The notes under the pieces: generated by a model
Told to the model about the DNA's origin: nothing
What the model saw: only the letters and a program-made list of their open reading frames with translations
The model's database searches: none
Assembly (NCBI GenBank): GCA_913020445.1
Contig: CAJWAR010000044.1
Coordinates: 1 to 32,698 of the forward strand
Source of the DNA: an uncultured Rhodospirillaceae bacterium
Lineage (GTDB): Bacteria; Pseudomonadota; Alphaproteobacteria; Rhodospirillales; UBA2165
Reading direction: 5' to 3'
DNA: 32,698 nt
Part shown: positions 7,951-15,457 of the stretch, one piece after another
Numbering within the stretch: the first letter of the stretch is position 1
Layout of the letters: the number at the start of each line of letters is the position of its first letter
Program-made: the position numbers and the translations under genes

Positions 7951-7998
7951 GCCCTCCGAAGGCAGAGGTCACAGGTTCGAATCCTGTCGGGTGCGCCA
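7951..7998 (+). other. attR-like site: 3' half of tRNA-Arg(CCG)
   Basis: The sequence runs from the anticodon arm (loop CTCCGAA, anticodon CCG at 7956-7958) through the variable loop, a perfect T arm (ACAGG-TTCGAAT-CCTGT) and the 3' acceptor strand to CCA at 7996-7998. There is no matching 5' acceptor strand (GCACCCG-like), D arm or proper 5' anticodon stem in the preceding 80 bases, so it is not a working tRNA gene. Position next to the integrase and orientation on the plus strand identify it as the displaced chromosomal 3' end left by insertion; the restored tRNA should lie left of the window. Confidence 0.85.
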
Positions 7999-8006
7999 GT
8001 AAAAAG

Positions 8007-8030
8007 ACCCGTCCTTGGATGAGTTTTTTT
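8007..8030 (+). terminator. Intrinsic terminator of the displaced tRNA-Arg 3' end
   Basis: Nine bases after CCA, bases 8007-8013 pair with 8018-8024 around a CTTG loop (one C-A mismatch, one G-T pair). Seven T follow at 8024-8030, and the preceding A run at 8001-8005 could extend the stem. This is the expected native terminator of the tRNA gene and supports 7998 as the island boundary. Confidence 0.65.
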
Positions 8031-8073
8031 AATGGCTATCTCATGCAGGGTTCAACCCGTTCGACGCCAAGGA

Positions 8074-8092
8074 GCAGGACACACAGTCCTGC
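8074..8092. other. Perfect 7-bp hairpin GCAGGAC-ACACA-GTCCTGC
   Basis: A 7-bp perfect stem with a 5-base loop lies between the two tRNA 3'-end copies. No T-tract follows, so it is unlikely to terminate transcription in either direction. It is GC-rich like the chromosome and may be part of a dispersed repeat or a scar of an older element. Confidence 0.4.
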
Positions 8093-8123
8093 GACGCAGA
8101 CGCGGCGGAGCTTTAGCGTAGTC

Positions 8124-8142
8124 AATCCTGTCGGGTGCGCCA
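8124..8142 (+). repeat. Second copy of the tRNA-Arg 3' end
   Basis: AATCCTGTCGGGTGCGCCA at 8124-8142 repeats the last 19 bases of the tRNA fragment (7980-7998) exactly and in the same orientation. The rest of the T arm is absent. It may be the end of an earlier insertion in the same tRNA or a scar left by a past excision. Confidence 0.7.
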
Positions 8143-8192
8143 AACTCTCCATTAGATCAGCGCCAAACTGGTGCTAAAATATCCAACGACGG

Positions 8193-8930
8193 TCACATCT
8201 GGCCGGCGATTTCCGGGGTCGGCAGCAGCGTTCCATAGGCCGCGCAATCGGGCCGGTTATCCGCGCTGCTGGCGAGTTGTTGCAGGATGTGACGGGCGGC
8301 AGCGAGGCGTTCCGGCGTGTCGGCCCGGTTGAGAAAAAGAATTTTGGCGGCGCCTGATGGGCAGCCCTTGGCGAGACCGTCCGGATGCCGGAAGGCCTGG
8401 ACGATGGCCGCAGCGGTAATCGGCTGGCCCGCCGTATCGTCGGTCAGGTGTTGCCAGATTTCCGGCCGAAAAAGATGGTCGCCGGTTAAAGGCTGGCCGA
8501 TCCCGTTGAGACCGGCAACGGCAATCAGGGCATCAGAGGCAGCCGGCACCACGGGTTCATGGGCGGCTGGCGCTTTCAGGGGCCGGCGGGCCGAGCCGTC
8601 CGCTTCAACTAAAATCCGATCGAACAGCCCATGGCGTTTGACTTCGTCAATGATGGCCGGCTCAAATCCAACCAGCCGTTGGTCATTGGATTGCTCGTGA
8701 TGGTAAGCGATGACAGCCGGTGCAGTGCCGGCCTCAGAGATAATATCCGCCGCCGAATTGGCGCTGAAAGACGGCCATGGCCCGGTGGCTTCATCGGTCG
8801 CAATTTTTGTCGTGGTGGTCACCAGAACGCGCTCGCCGGCGGCCACGAATTCCCGCGCCAGGGCGAACATCAGGCTGGTCTTGCCGCCCGCCCCGATGAG
8901 GGCAATCAGCCGGGCCGAAGTCAGTCCCAA
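8193..8930 (-). CDS. yqeC: YqeC, selenium-dependent hydroxylase accessory protein
   Basis: This approximately 245-residue protein has the family P-loop ALIGAGGKTSLMFALA near its start, then TTTTKIATDE and ILVEADGSARRPLKAPA, which are diagnostic of YqeC (TIGR03172-like). The family was defined by co-occurrence with SelD and molybdenum hydroxylases carrying a labile selenium cofactor; its exact reaction is not known. The TTG at 8930 is the first ordinary start codon, but the family usually has a leading LLxALGL segment. The frame continues upstream as ILIDGLGLTSAR up to a stop at about 8973, overlapping yqeB, so translation may begin at a rare codon such as CTG, ATC or ATT. It is the last gene of the hydroxylase maturation run. 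Confidence 0.85.
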   Translation of the reverse strand: MGLTSARLIALIGAGGKTSLMFALAREFVAAGERVLVTTTTKIATDEATGPWPSFSANSAADIISEAGTAPAVIAYHHEQSNDQRLVGFEPAIIDEVKRHGLFDRILVEADGSARRPLKAPAAHEPVVPAASDALIAVAGLNGIGQPLTGDHLFRPEIWQHLTDDTAGQPITAAAIVQAFRHPDGLAKGCPSGAAKILFLNRADTPERLAAARHILQQLASSADNRPDCAAYGTLLPTPEIAGQM

Positions 8931-8934
8931 ACCG

Positions 8935-9759
8935 TCAATTAAGATCGTCCTGTCCCCCAGGTTGATTGTGGAAGCGCATTATACCTTCCAGCACCGATCC
9001 TGAAAGAGCCCGGGCTTTATCGGAAATGGTGGTGCAATAGACGGCCGCGCCCCGGGGATCGATATCACCTATTTTGAGACCGTCGTCAACCGCGGTGCCG
9101 GGCCGGATCAAGCCGCGCAGAACACCATCAATTTCGGCGGTTACCGCTTGGCCCGCAACCTCGCCGATGACATCACCGGCCTGGACCATCGCGCCGATAT
9201 CCAGGTCCGTTTCAAATATTCCCGCTGCCGGTGCGCGGAGGACACGTTCGCTGGTGTAGCCACCGATGCCGCCGGGCACGCCGGTATTGGGTGCGGCGCT
9301 ACCGGTCTCAATGATGCGGCCAAGATTATGGCCCCGGTTGGTCTCAATCACGAGATGGCAGTCTTTGCCCGCTTCGAAGCCGGGGCCGAGCGCAATCACC
9401 AAGGATGCCTGATCGATAGATGTGCCCAGGTTCTGCTTCGCCAGGGTCGCATCAACCAGCACATCAGGGCTGAAGCCGGTGATTTCCTGCCAATCACTGG
9501 TCAGCACAACAGCGATATTTTGATCCCGCCAGGCGGCTTCGATCTCTTCGGCCCGCTCGGCCGTGCGCGCCGCCACCCCTTCGACGCTGTGAGAGCCGTC
9601 CTCAAAGGCCGTGCAAAAAGAGACGGCGCGGCGTACTGCTAGGGGATTGGCAAGTTCCAGCATACAAATCCGGTGCAAATTGGCCCGATGCAGCCGCCAG
9701 GCAACAGCGCTCGCCATTTCGCCGGCACCACGGATTAAGATAAAGGGCGATCTGTTCAT
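8935..9759 (-). CDS. yqeB: YqeB, selenium-dependent molybdenum hydroxylase accessory protein
   Basis: This protein has 274 residues from the ATG at 9759 (281 from the GTG at 9780, which would overlap mocA by 11 bases). It begins with a Rossmann-like ILIRGAGEMASAVAWRLHRAN, followed by a central segment with PDVLVDATLAK and ALGPGFEAGKDCHLVIETNRGH. The C-terminal third has a biotinyl/barrel-sandwich look (RAPAAGIFETDLDIGAMVQAGDVIG). This combination is the EF2563/YqeB family, found beside yqeC, mocA and xdhC in genomes that make selenium-dependent molybdenum hydroxylases. The molecular function is unproven; a role in cofactor maturation is inferred. It is coupled to mocA and yqeC. Confidence 0.9.
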   Translation of the reverse strand: MNRSPFILIRGAGEMASAVAWRLHRANLHRICMLELANPLAVRRAVSFCTAFEDGSHSVEGVAARTAERAEEIEAAWRDQNIAVVLTSDWQEITGFSPDVLVDATLAKQNLGTSIDQASLVIALGPGFEAGKDCHLVIETNRGHNLGRIIETGSAAPNTGVPGGIGGYTSERVLRAPAAGIFETDLDIGAMVQAGDVIGEVAGQAVTAEIDGVLRGLIRPGTAVDDGLKIGDIDPRGAAVYCTTISDKARALSGSVLEGIMRFHNQPGGQDDLN

Positions 9760-9769
9760 ATCAGCAAAC

Positions 9770-10390
9770 TCATTTGGCACTGGTGGAGTGGAGGGAATTC
9801 AAGTCATTCTCCTCATCGACGTCAAGAAAAGGTTCTTCCTGGTTGAAGACTACGGCCATCGCGCGGTCGGGATTGGCATCGATAATGGCCCGGGCACCGG
9901 TATCACCGCCGAGCGCCAGAATATCGTTGAAAAATACGTCACCGAATATCACCGGATTGCGCCGTTGGTTTTGAAAGGACGGGTAACAGATATCGTGATC
10001 AGTGGATTGATACGCTTTAATCAGGCTGTCAATGATACCACTATCCAGCAATGGCTGATCTCCCATCAAATACATCGCTGCTGTAAAATTGGCCTGGACT
10101 GCCTTTAGTCCGGCGGTGACCGAGGTGCTCTGACCGTGCCGGTAGTCTTGATTGACGATGATTTCCAGGCGGTCGTTCTTCGCTAAATCGCCAAGGGCGG
10201 CCCGGATTGGTGCCTGATCATGGCCAAGGACAATCACAATCTGCTCCAAACCAGACGCCAGGGCGGTCTCCACTACCCGGTGGATGATCGCGACGCCATC
10301 CAGTTCAGCCAAAAGTTTGTTGCCGCCAAAGCGCGTCGACAGGCCGGCGGCAAGAATTATACCGGCGATCGAGGATGGCCGTCCGCTCAT
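9770..10390 (-). CDS. mocA: MocA-type molybdenum cofactor nucleotidyltransferase
   Basis: This 206-residue protein has the nucleotidyltransferase signature LAAGLSTRFGGNKLL at residues 13 to 27 and the metal-binding YLMGDQPLLD at about 107 to 116, with a conserved RRNPVIFG later. These are typical of MocA/YgfJ enzymes, which transfer CMP (or another nucleotide) to molybdopterin to make the dinucleotide cofactor of XDH-family enzymes. The ATG at 10390 overlaps the xdhC stop as ATGA, with GGAGG in the xdhC end serving as ribosome binding site. It acts in the cytoplasm on the cofactor destined for the hydroxylases encoded upstream. Confidence 0.9.
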   Translation of the reverse strand: MSGRPSSIAGIILAAGLSTRFGGNKLLAELDGVAIIHRVVETALASGLEQIVIVLGHDQAPIRAALGDLAKNDRLEIIVNQDYRHGQSTSVTAGLKAVQANFTAAMYLMGDQPLLDSGIIDSLIKAYQSTDHDICYPSFQNQRRNPVIFGDVFFNDILALGGDTGARAIIDANPDRAMAVVFNQEEPFLDVDEENDLNSLHSTSAK

Positions 10391-11199
10391 ATTTCCTCCG
10401 GCTGATCCGCCTTACTGGTCTGCCGCATCCTGAGGAGTTGCGAGACCACGCTGACAGCAATTTCCGGCGGCGTGTTATCGCCGACCTCGGGGTCGCCAAT
10501 CGGACAGATTATGCTGTCGATGAACGTGTCCGGCAATTTATCTTCGTGTAGTTCCTTCTGGACGATACGGGCTTTGGAGTCGCTGCCGATCATGCCGACA
10601 AAAGGCAAGGACAACCCAGTTTGGTGGATTTTTTTCAGCACCGGAACATCCGACGAATGCCCCATGGTCATTAAAATCACCGTATCGGCCGGATTAATCA
10701 GATCGACACCATCTTCAAAGTGATCAACTTGATGCGCTTCGAGGCGTTCACTTTTGGGCAGCTTATCGAGCCATTCCTGCCGCGTATCGATGCACAAAAC
10801 GTGGCATTCCAGCTCTATTAAAATCCGGCACAATTTCTGCGACACATGACCGGCACCGAAAACAACGATGTTCCATTCGCTTTCGGGGCGGAACACCTCG
10901 AAATACATCGCCACTTCGCCACCACACGTCATGTTGACGTCTTTCTGGATGTTCCAACGGGCGAAGAAGTTTGGCTCGGTCCCATTGGCAGTCAGCAATT
11001 CGGCAGCCTTGTCCCGGCATTTGATTTCCAGCTTACCACCACCGACAGTCCCGAAATGCAGGCCGTCGGTGGTGAAAATAGCCTTCGCGCCGACTTCTTG
11101 CGGAATGCTGCCCCGGCCATCGACAATCGTGGCGACGCAAAACGGCGTGTTGGCCACTTGCAGTTTTTCGATCTCACTTTGTAGTTCGGCATACAGCAT
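10387..11199 (-). CDS. xdhC: XdhC/CoxF-family cofactor insertion protein
   Basis: This 270-residue protein has two domains. The N-terminal CoxI/XdhC domain carries GRGSIPQEVGAKAIF and GTVGGGKLE (residues 28 to 58) and TCGGEVAMYFE near 91 to 101. The C-terminal Rossmann domain has VVFGAGHVSQ at about 112 to 120, VILMTMGHSSDVPVL, and FVGMIGSDSKA. XdhC proteins bind the molybdenum cofactor, promote its sulfuration and hand it to the apo-hydroxylase. GGAGG lies inside the final codons of the preceding ligase gene, 7 bp upstream, so the two are translated together. Length is normal for the family and key glycines are present. Confidence 0.9.
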   Translation of the reverse strand: MLYAELQSEIEKLQVANTPFCVATIVDGRGSIPQEVGAKAIFTTDGLHFGTVGGGKLEIKCRDKAAELLTANGTEPNFFARWNIQKDVNMTCGGEVAMYFEVFRPESEWNIVVFGAGHVSQKLCRILIELECHVLCIDTRQEWLDKLPKSERLEAHQVDHFEDGVDLINPADTVILMTMGHSSDVPVLKKIHQTGLSLPFVGMIGSDSKARIVQKELHEDKLPDTFIDSIICPIGDPEVGDNTPPEIAVSVVSQLLRMRQTSKADQPEEI

Positions 11200-11206
11200 T
11201 AAAAAT

Positions 11207-12526
11207 CTATTCCTCCCGGATCAGCCGTTTGCCCTTGCCCTCGAACCGGGTGAGGCTACCGGCATCGACAATTTCGAGGTCGGGCGTGAGCTTAATTCGG
11301 GTCTTGAAAGTCTCAGCCAATTCTTCGCAGGCCTGTTCAAGCTTGGCAGACTTGGTGCTTGGCGCCGCCGGTTCGACGATGATTTTCAGATGCTTGCCGC
11401 TGCCCATCCGCGGCACAATAATCCGGTACTCCAAAGACAAGGCGGTGATACCATGGAGGATGTCCTGGATTTGCGACGGGTAAATATTGACCCCGGCATA
11501 ATGGAACATGTCATCGGTGCGACCGAGCACCCCACCCTTGAGCCGCAGATTGGTGCGCCCGCATTCACAAGGCTCACGGTCGAATTTTACCAAATCCTTC
11601 ATGCGGTAGCGGATCAAGGGAGCGCTTTCACAAGTTAAATTGGTTAGGACCAATTCACCGGGTTTGCCATCTGGCAGCGGTTTCAGAGTTTCGGGATCGA
11701 GAACTTCAGCAATAAATAGTCCTTCGGAGACATGAGTGCCCTGATGACGAATACATTCATAACCGAAATTGCTGATCTCGGTGGAGCCGATATCATCGAA
11801 AAGTTCGGCGCCCCATAATTCCTCAAGCGCCTGCTTGGTTGCAGGAACGGCCGCACCCGGTTCACCCGCCGCCACCAGTTTTTTAATTGAGGAGCCGGCC
11901 AGATTAATTCCCAGAGCGGCCGCCGTTTCGGCCATATACAGGAGATAGGATGGGGTGCCGCAAACCACCGTAGCCCCCCAATCGACCATCGATCTTAGCC
12001 GGTCTTTAGTGCTTTGGCCGCCGCCTGGAACAATCATCAGGCCGGCTTTTTCCATCGCTGCCTGAAAGCCCCACCAGGCGATAAACAAACCGTAATTGAA
12101 AGGCACAAAGAGAATGTCTTTCTCAGTCAGGCCATAGCCGCAGCGGAAATGCATGAACTGCTCGTAGAAATTCTCAAACCAGTCTTTGCGGTTTAGCATG
12201 ATCCTGACCGGTACACCCGTGGTGCCGGAGGTCTGAAAGACCCGGATCGCCTCTTCCGGCTGGATACAGCCAAAGTCACCCCACGGCGGATTTTCAACCT
12301 GACTTTGCTGGAGCTCTTCTTTTTCGGTCAGGGGAATGCGGCTGATATCCGCCATGGTGCGGATGTCGTCTGGTTTGATCTGCGCCTCATCCAGCTTGCG
12401 CCGGTAAAACGGGCTACGCACATAAACGTGGCTTAATTGGTCACGCAATTTACCTAATTGATGCGCTTCCAATTGCGGCCGGCTCATACATTCCAGTTCT
12501 TGATCGTAATAAATTACGTCTGCCAT
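11207..12526 (-). CDS. PaaK-like aryl/acyl-CoA ligase (adenylating)
   Basis: This 439-residue protein resembles phenylacetate-CoA ligases. It has the P-loop of adenylating enzymes QTSGTTGVPV at residues 98 to 107, FDDIGSTEISNFGYEC near 243 to 257, LIRYRMKDLVKFD near 304 to 315 and a small C-x-C pair (PCECGRTN) that is common in PaaK, then a C-terminal domain ending in GKGKRLIREE. It should activate an aromatic or related carboxylate to its CoA thioester with ATP. Lying between two 4-hydroxybenzoyl-CoA-reductase-like enzymes and their maturation genes, it probably makes the CoA ester they act on. The substrate is not readable from the sequence. It lies 21 bp after the large-subunit gene. Confidence 0.85.
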   Translation of the reverse strand: MADVIYYDQELECMSRPQLEAHQLGKLRDQLSHVYVRSPFYRRKLDEAQIKPDDIRTMADISRIPLTEKEELQQSQVENPPWGDFGCIQPEEAIRVFQTSGTTGVPVRIMLNRKDWFENFYEQFMHFRCGYGLTEKDILFVPFNYGLFIAWWGFQAAMEKAGLMIVPGGGQSTKDRLRSMVDWGATVVCGTPSYLLYMAETAAALGINLAGSSIKKLVAAGEPGAAVPATKQALEELWGAELFDDIGSTEISNFGYECIRHQGTHVSEGLFIAEVLDPETLKPLPDGKPGELVLTNLTCESAPLIRYRMKDLVKFDREPCECGRTNLRLKGGVLGRTDDMFHYAGVNIYPSQIQDILHGITALSLEYRIIVPRMGSGKHLKIIVEPAAPSTKSAKLEQACEELAETFKTRIKLTPDLEIVDAGSLTRFEGKGKRLIREE

Positions 12527-12547
12527 TCTGATGCCCCCCCGGGGCGG

Positions 12548-14905
12548 TTATTCAGCTGCTTTTTGCTGTCTCTCCAATTCCCGCAAACCTTTAAGTATCT
12601 TCTCCGGTGAAAACGGCGTCGAATGGAGCCGCACACCGGTGGCGTCATAAATCGCGTTAGCGATTGCCGCTAGAATGCCGGACACCAAACCTTCGCCCAC
12701 TTCCTTGGTACGATAGGATTGGCCAACTTCGTATTGTTCAGTAATCACGTCAGCGTCTTCAGATTCCGCCATATTATGGATCGTCGGCATGCGGTAATCG
12801 AGCCAACTCGTGTTCAGGGTATAGCCGTCCTTAGTCAATATCTCTTCCATGAAGGCGTGACCGAGTGCCATCGATACCTGACCATCAATCTGACCCTTAA
12901 CCAGGCCCGGATTAATCGGGAAGCCGCAGTCATGAACCGTCAACGCCTTCACCAGTTTAGCTTCACCGGTATCGAGATCGACTTCGACCTCGGCAGTTTG
13001 AGCGCTGTAAGCGTAGTTTTCAGTCCACCGGCCTTTGGTTGTCGCCAAGCTGGGGTGATTGGGCTCATCCCGCATGGTGCGCCAGAAGCCTTCACCAATC
13101 ACTGTATCACCGTGATGATTGGCGACACTGGCGGCGATAACTTGCTGATAGGAGAGCCGGTTGTCCGGATTGCTTTGGCTGATGATTTCCTTGTTATCAA
13201 GATAGAGATCATCCGCCGTGACGTTCATTTGCTCAGCGGCTACGCCTAAGAGTTTAACCCGGGCATTGGTCGCCGCCTGACGGGCTGCATTACCGGTAAC
13301 ATAGGTAAGACCACTGATCCAGGCACCGATATCCTGCGGTGTCGTATCCGTATCTGATGAAACGATCTTAATGTCATCCATCTCCAGGCTGAGTTCTTCG
13401 GCGACAATTTGAGTGATGATAGTCTCGGCTCCCTGGCCGAGATCGATTGCACCGGTCAGCACAACGGCCGATCCATCATCATTCATTTTGATGATTACGC
13501 CGGAGCCATTGGGATAGATCAGGGTACCGCTCATATACGCCGAAATGCCGATACCGATACCGTGGCGGATTGAACTATCTTTGGGTGGTGACTTCCGGTC
13601 ACGACCGTACTTCGCCACCAAATCGGTTTTTTCCGCGGCAATTTTAATACAATCCTGAAGCCCCGCCTCATGAGTGTTGTCTTTGTTGGGCAACTCCTCA
13701 TCGGCAACACGCGCATTGCGCAGGCGAATATCAATTGGATTAACACCTATTTCCTCGGCGATTGTGTCGAGTTGGGACTCGATAGCGAAACGAACTTGCG
13801 GGCAGCCATGACCACGTTGCGGTGCCCGGACGGTGTAATTGGTATAGACCGAGTAACCTTCATATTTAAGGTTGGGCACGCGATAAGGCGCCATCGTAAA
13901 GCCCCAGGCAAGAAAGACCACAACCACCCCGCTGCCCCGATAGGCACCGGAATTGTTGATGATGCGTAGCTCTTGCGCGACTAGGGTGCCGTCTTTCTTG
14001 ACGCCAGTTTTGATCTCGACCACCAATGGTTGGCCGTGCCTATAGGCGGAGAAAATTTCTTCGCGGCTGGCAACAAAGCGGACCGGACGGCCCGTCAGCA
14101 TCGACAGACGGGCGGCGCAGTACTCATGGGAATAAAGGTCAACTTTACCGCCGAACGCACCCCCAACATAGGCTTTGTGTACCCGCACGGAGGAATACGG
14201 CAGATCTAATACTTTAGCCAATTTGGCGCGCTTGTTGAAGGCACCCATCGACGATGTCCAAACGTTCAGTTTGTCGCTTTCCCATTGAGCTACGGTCACT
14301 TGCGGTTCGAGGTAGCCATGCGTCCTGAGGTGGCTTTCATAGCGATCTTCACGGACATAATAAGAATCCGCGAAACCTTGCTCGACATCACCCCAACCGG
14401 ATTCAGTCTTGCCGCCAATGTTGGCATAGGATTCTTTCTCTGCGACCTTGGGGTGGCTCGGATGGATTTCCGGTGCGCCTTCCCGCATCGCCTTATGCGG
14501 ATCAAACACCGGTGGCAGTATTTCGTACTCGATTTCGATCAGCTCCAGCGCCGCTTGCGCGGTTACCTCGTCGATCGCAGCAACGGCAGCGATCTCTTCG
14601 CCGACATGGACGACGCGGTCTCGGGCCAGTACTTCCTGATCCGCCGGATAGCGCGGCGTTTCGACAAAGCCGTGCTTGATGCCTTTGGTATCCTCGACCG
14701 TGATCACACCTTTGACGCCGTCCAGGGCCTTAGCTTTGCCGAGGTCAATACTGACGATTTTGGCGTGCGGGTGGGGGCTTCGCAAAATCCGGCCGGTCAG
14801 CATTCCGGGCAGTTTGACATCCTGACAATACATCGCCCGTCCGGTGACTTTATCCGGACCGTCCTTGCGTTTTACGCTTTTGCCGACATGCCTCAAATGG
14901 TTCAT
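12548..14905 (-). CDS. Molybdopterin-binding large subunit of hydroxylase 1 (HcrA/XDH family)
   Basis: This protein has 785 residues from the ATG at 14905, which has AAAGGA 9 bases upstream; the open frame extends 23 codons further into the [2Fe-2S] gene but that start lacks support. The XDH alpha/beta-hammerhead domain spans residues 1 to about 130, then come the Moco domains with YVGGAFGGK (246 to 254), GAIDLGQGAET, and the C-terminal RTKEVGEG with the catalytic Glu at 738. The usual GAFRGFG motif is replaced by RAPQRGHGCPQ (about 360 to 369), which may alter the substrate channel. It forms the large subunit with the two genes transcribed just before it. The relationship to 4-hydroxybenzoyl-CoA reductase alpha is inferred from the partner FAD subunit. 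Confidence 0.9.
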   Translation of the reverse strand: MNHLRHVGKSVKRKDGPDKVTGRAMYCQDVKLPGMLTGRILRSPHPHAKIVSIDLGKAKALDGVKGVITVEDTKGIKHGFVETPRYPADQEVLARDRVVHVGEEIAAVAAIDEVTAQAALELIEIEYEILPPVFDPHKAMREGAPEIHPSHPKVAEKESYANIGGKTESGWGDVEQGFADSYYVREDRYESHLRTHGYLEPQVTVAQWESDKLNVWTSSMGAFNKRAKLAKVLDLPYSSVRVHKAYVGGAFGGKVDLYSHEYCAARLSMLTGRPVRFVASREEIFSAYRHGQPLVVEIKTGVKKDGTLVAQELRIINNSGAYRGSGVVVVFLAWGFTMAPYRVPNLKYEGYSVYTNYTVRAPQRGHGCPQVRFAIESQLDTIAEEIGVNPIDIRLRNARVADEELPNKDNTHEAGLQDCIKIAAEKTDLVAKYGRDRKSPPKDSSIRHGIGIGISAYMSGTLIYPNGSGVIIKMNDDGSAVVLTGAIDLGQGAETIITQIVAEELSLEMDDIKIVSSDTDTTPQDIGAWISGLTYVTGNAARQAATNARVKLLGVAAEQMNVTADDLYLDNKEIISQSNPDNRLSYQQVIAASVANHHGDTVIGEGFWRTMRDEPNHPSLATTKGRWTENYAYSAQTAEVEVDLDTGEAKLVKALTVHDCGFPINPGLVKGQIDGQVSMALGHAFMEEILTKDGYTLNTSWLDYRMPTIHNMAESEDADVITEQYEVGQSYRTKEVGEGLVSGILAAIANAIYDATGVRLHSTPFSPEKILKGLRELERQQKAAE

Positions 14906-14918
14906 GAGATTAAATCCT

Positions 14919-15446
14919 TTATAGCAGGCGCGGCTTAACGCCTTGATCGGAAGCCTGCAAAATCGAATCGACAATCGAATTGTAACCGGTGCAACGGCAG
15001 AGATTGCCTTCGAGGGCCTTATTGATGTCGTCGCGTGTCGGTTTTGGATTTTTCTCCAGCAAAGCAGTTGCCGACATCAGCATGCCGGGGGTGCAGAAAC
15101 CGCATTGGGTGCCGCCTTGATCGAGAAAGGCTTCCTGCAGGAAATTCAAATTGTCGCCATCGGCCAAATCTTCGACGGTGCGGATATCCTTACCTTCATT
15201 CTCAACCGCCAAGGAGATGCAGGAGAGCGTCGGCTGGCCATCGACCAGCACAGTGCAGGCGCCGCAGGTGCCCGATTCACACCCATCTTTGGTGCCGGTA
15301 AGGCCGATTTTGTCGCGGATCGCCTCCAGCAGCATGACCCGGGGTTTAACGGTGATCTCGTGGGTTTCGCCGTTAATCGACATTTCCAAAACCCGGGAGC
15401 GGGACTTTTTGCCGTTCACTGTCGTTCTGTCTGTTATCTGATCCAT
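14919..15446 (-). CDS. [2Fe-2S] small subunit of hydroxylase 1
   Basis: This 175-residue protein has both iron-sulfur domains of XDH-family small subunits. C56, C61, C64 and C76 form the plant-ferredoxin-type cluster (GCESGTCGACTV ... LSC). C115, C118, C150 and C152 form the second cluster (QCGFCTPGM ... NLCRCTGY). It relays electrons between the molybdenum centre and the FAD subunit. The N-terminal 20 residues are basic and not part of the fold, with no Tat or Sec signal, so the enzyme should be cytoplasmic. It follows the FAD-subunit gene by 11 bp and precedes the large subunit by 13 bp. Confidence 0.95.
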   Translation of the reverse strand: MDQITDRTTVNGKKSRSRVLEMSINGETHEITVKPRVMLLEAIRDKIGLTGTKDGCESGTCGACTVLVDGQPTLSCISLAVENEGKDIRTVEDLADGDNLNFLQEAFLDQGGTQCGFCTPGMLMSATALLEKNPKPTRDDINKALEGNLCRCTGYNSIVDSILQASDQGVKPRLL

Positions 15447-15457
15447 TTAATCAGCTC

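Larger units (their letters stand above)
1..7998. mobile_element. Right-hand part of an integrated island in tRNA-Arg(CCG)
   Basis: The segment holds a tyrosine integrase next to a 3' tRNA-Arg fragment, an AlpA-like regulator, a primase-like protein, a P-loop ATPase and several small genes of types common on phages and islands. Base composition is visibly more AT-rich than in the hydroxylase genes that follow. Because the tRNA fragment is on the plus strand and followed by a tRNA-type terminator, the intact tRNA and the left att site should lie beyond base 1. The int, alpA, primase and ATPase set resembles the core of P4-like satellites. No capsid, portal or conjugation gene is visible in this part. 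The left boundary is unknown. Confidence 0.8.
7803..8192. other. Gene-free stretch: int promoter, att site, tRNA terminator, att remnant
   Basis: No credible coding frame is present. From left to right it holds the iteron cluster and likely int promoter (7820-7856), about 95 AT-rich bases with no recognisable signal, the tRNA-Arg 3' half (7951-7998), a terminator (8007-8030), a GC-rich hairpin (8074-8092) and a second 19-base tRNA 3'-end copy (8124-8142), ending at the yqeC stop. Confidence 0.7.

Noticed and set aside
7922-7998. A complete tRNA-Arg gene
   Set aside because: The 5' acceptor strand, D arm and a matching 5' anticodon stem are absent; only the 3' half is present.
8041-8070. A second T-arm-like segment (GCAGGGTTCAACCCG, then GCCA)
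   Set aside because: The stem is incomplete, and no acceptor or anticodon arm surrounds it; likely coincidence.
10868-11638. Plus-strand open frame spanning xdhC and the ligase antisense
   Set aside because: It overlaps two well supported genes and shows no recognisable motif.
12527-12547. GC-rich hairpin between large subunit 1 and the ligase as a terminator
   Set aside because: There is no T-tract, and the G run serves as ribosome binding site of the ligase.
14285-14938. Plus-strand open frame of 217 codons opposite large subunit 1
   Set aside because: It is the antisense shadow of a clearly conserved gene and has no domain, ribosome site or regulatory context.
14906-14974. Longer 808-residue start for large subunit 1
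   Set aside because: It would overlap the [2Fe-2S] gene by 56 bases, and the ATG at 14905 has a good ribosome site and starts the conserved region.
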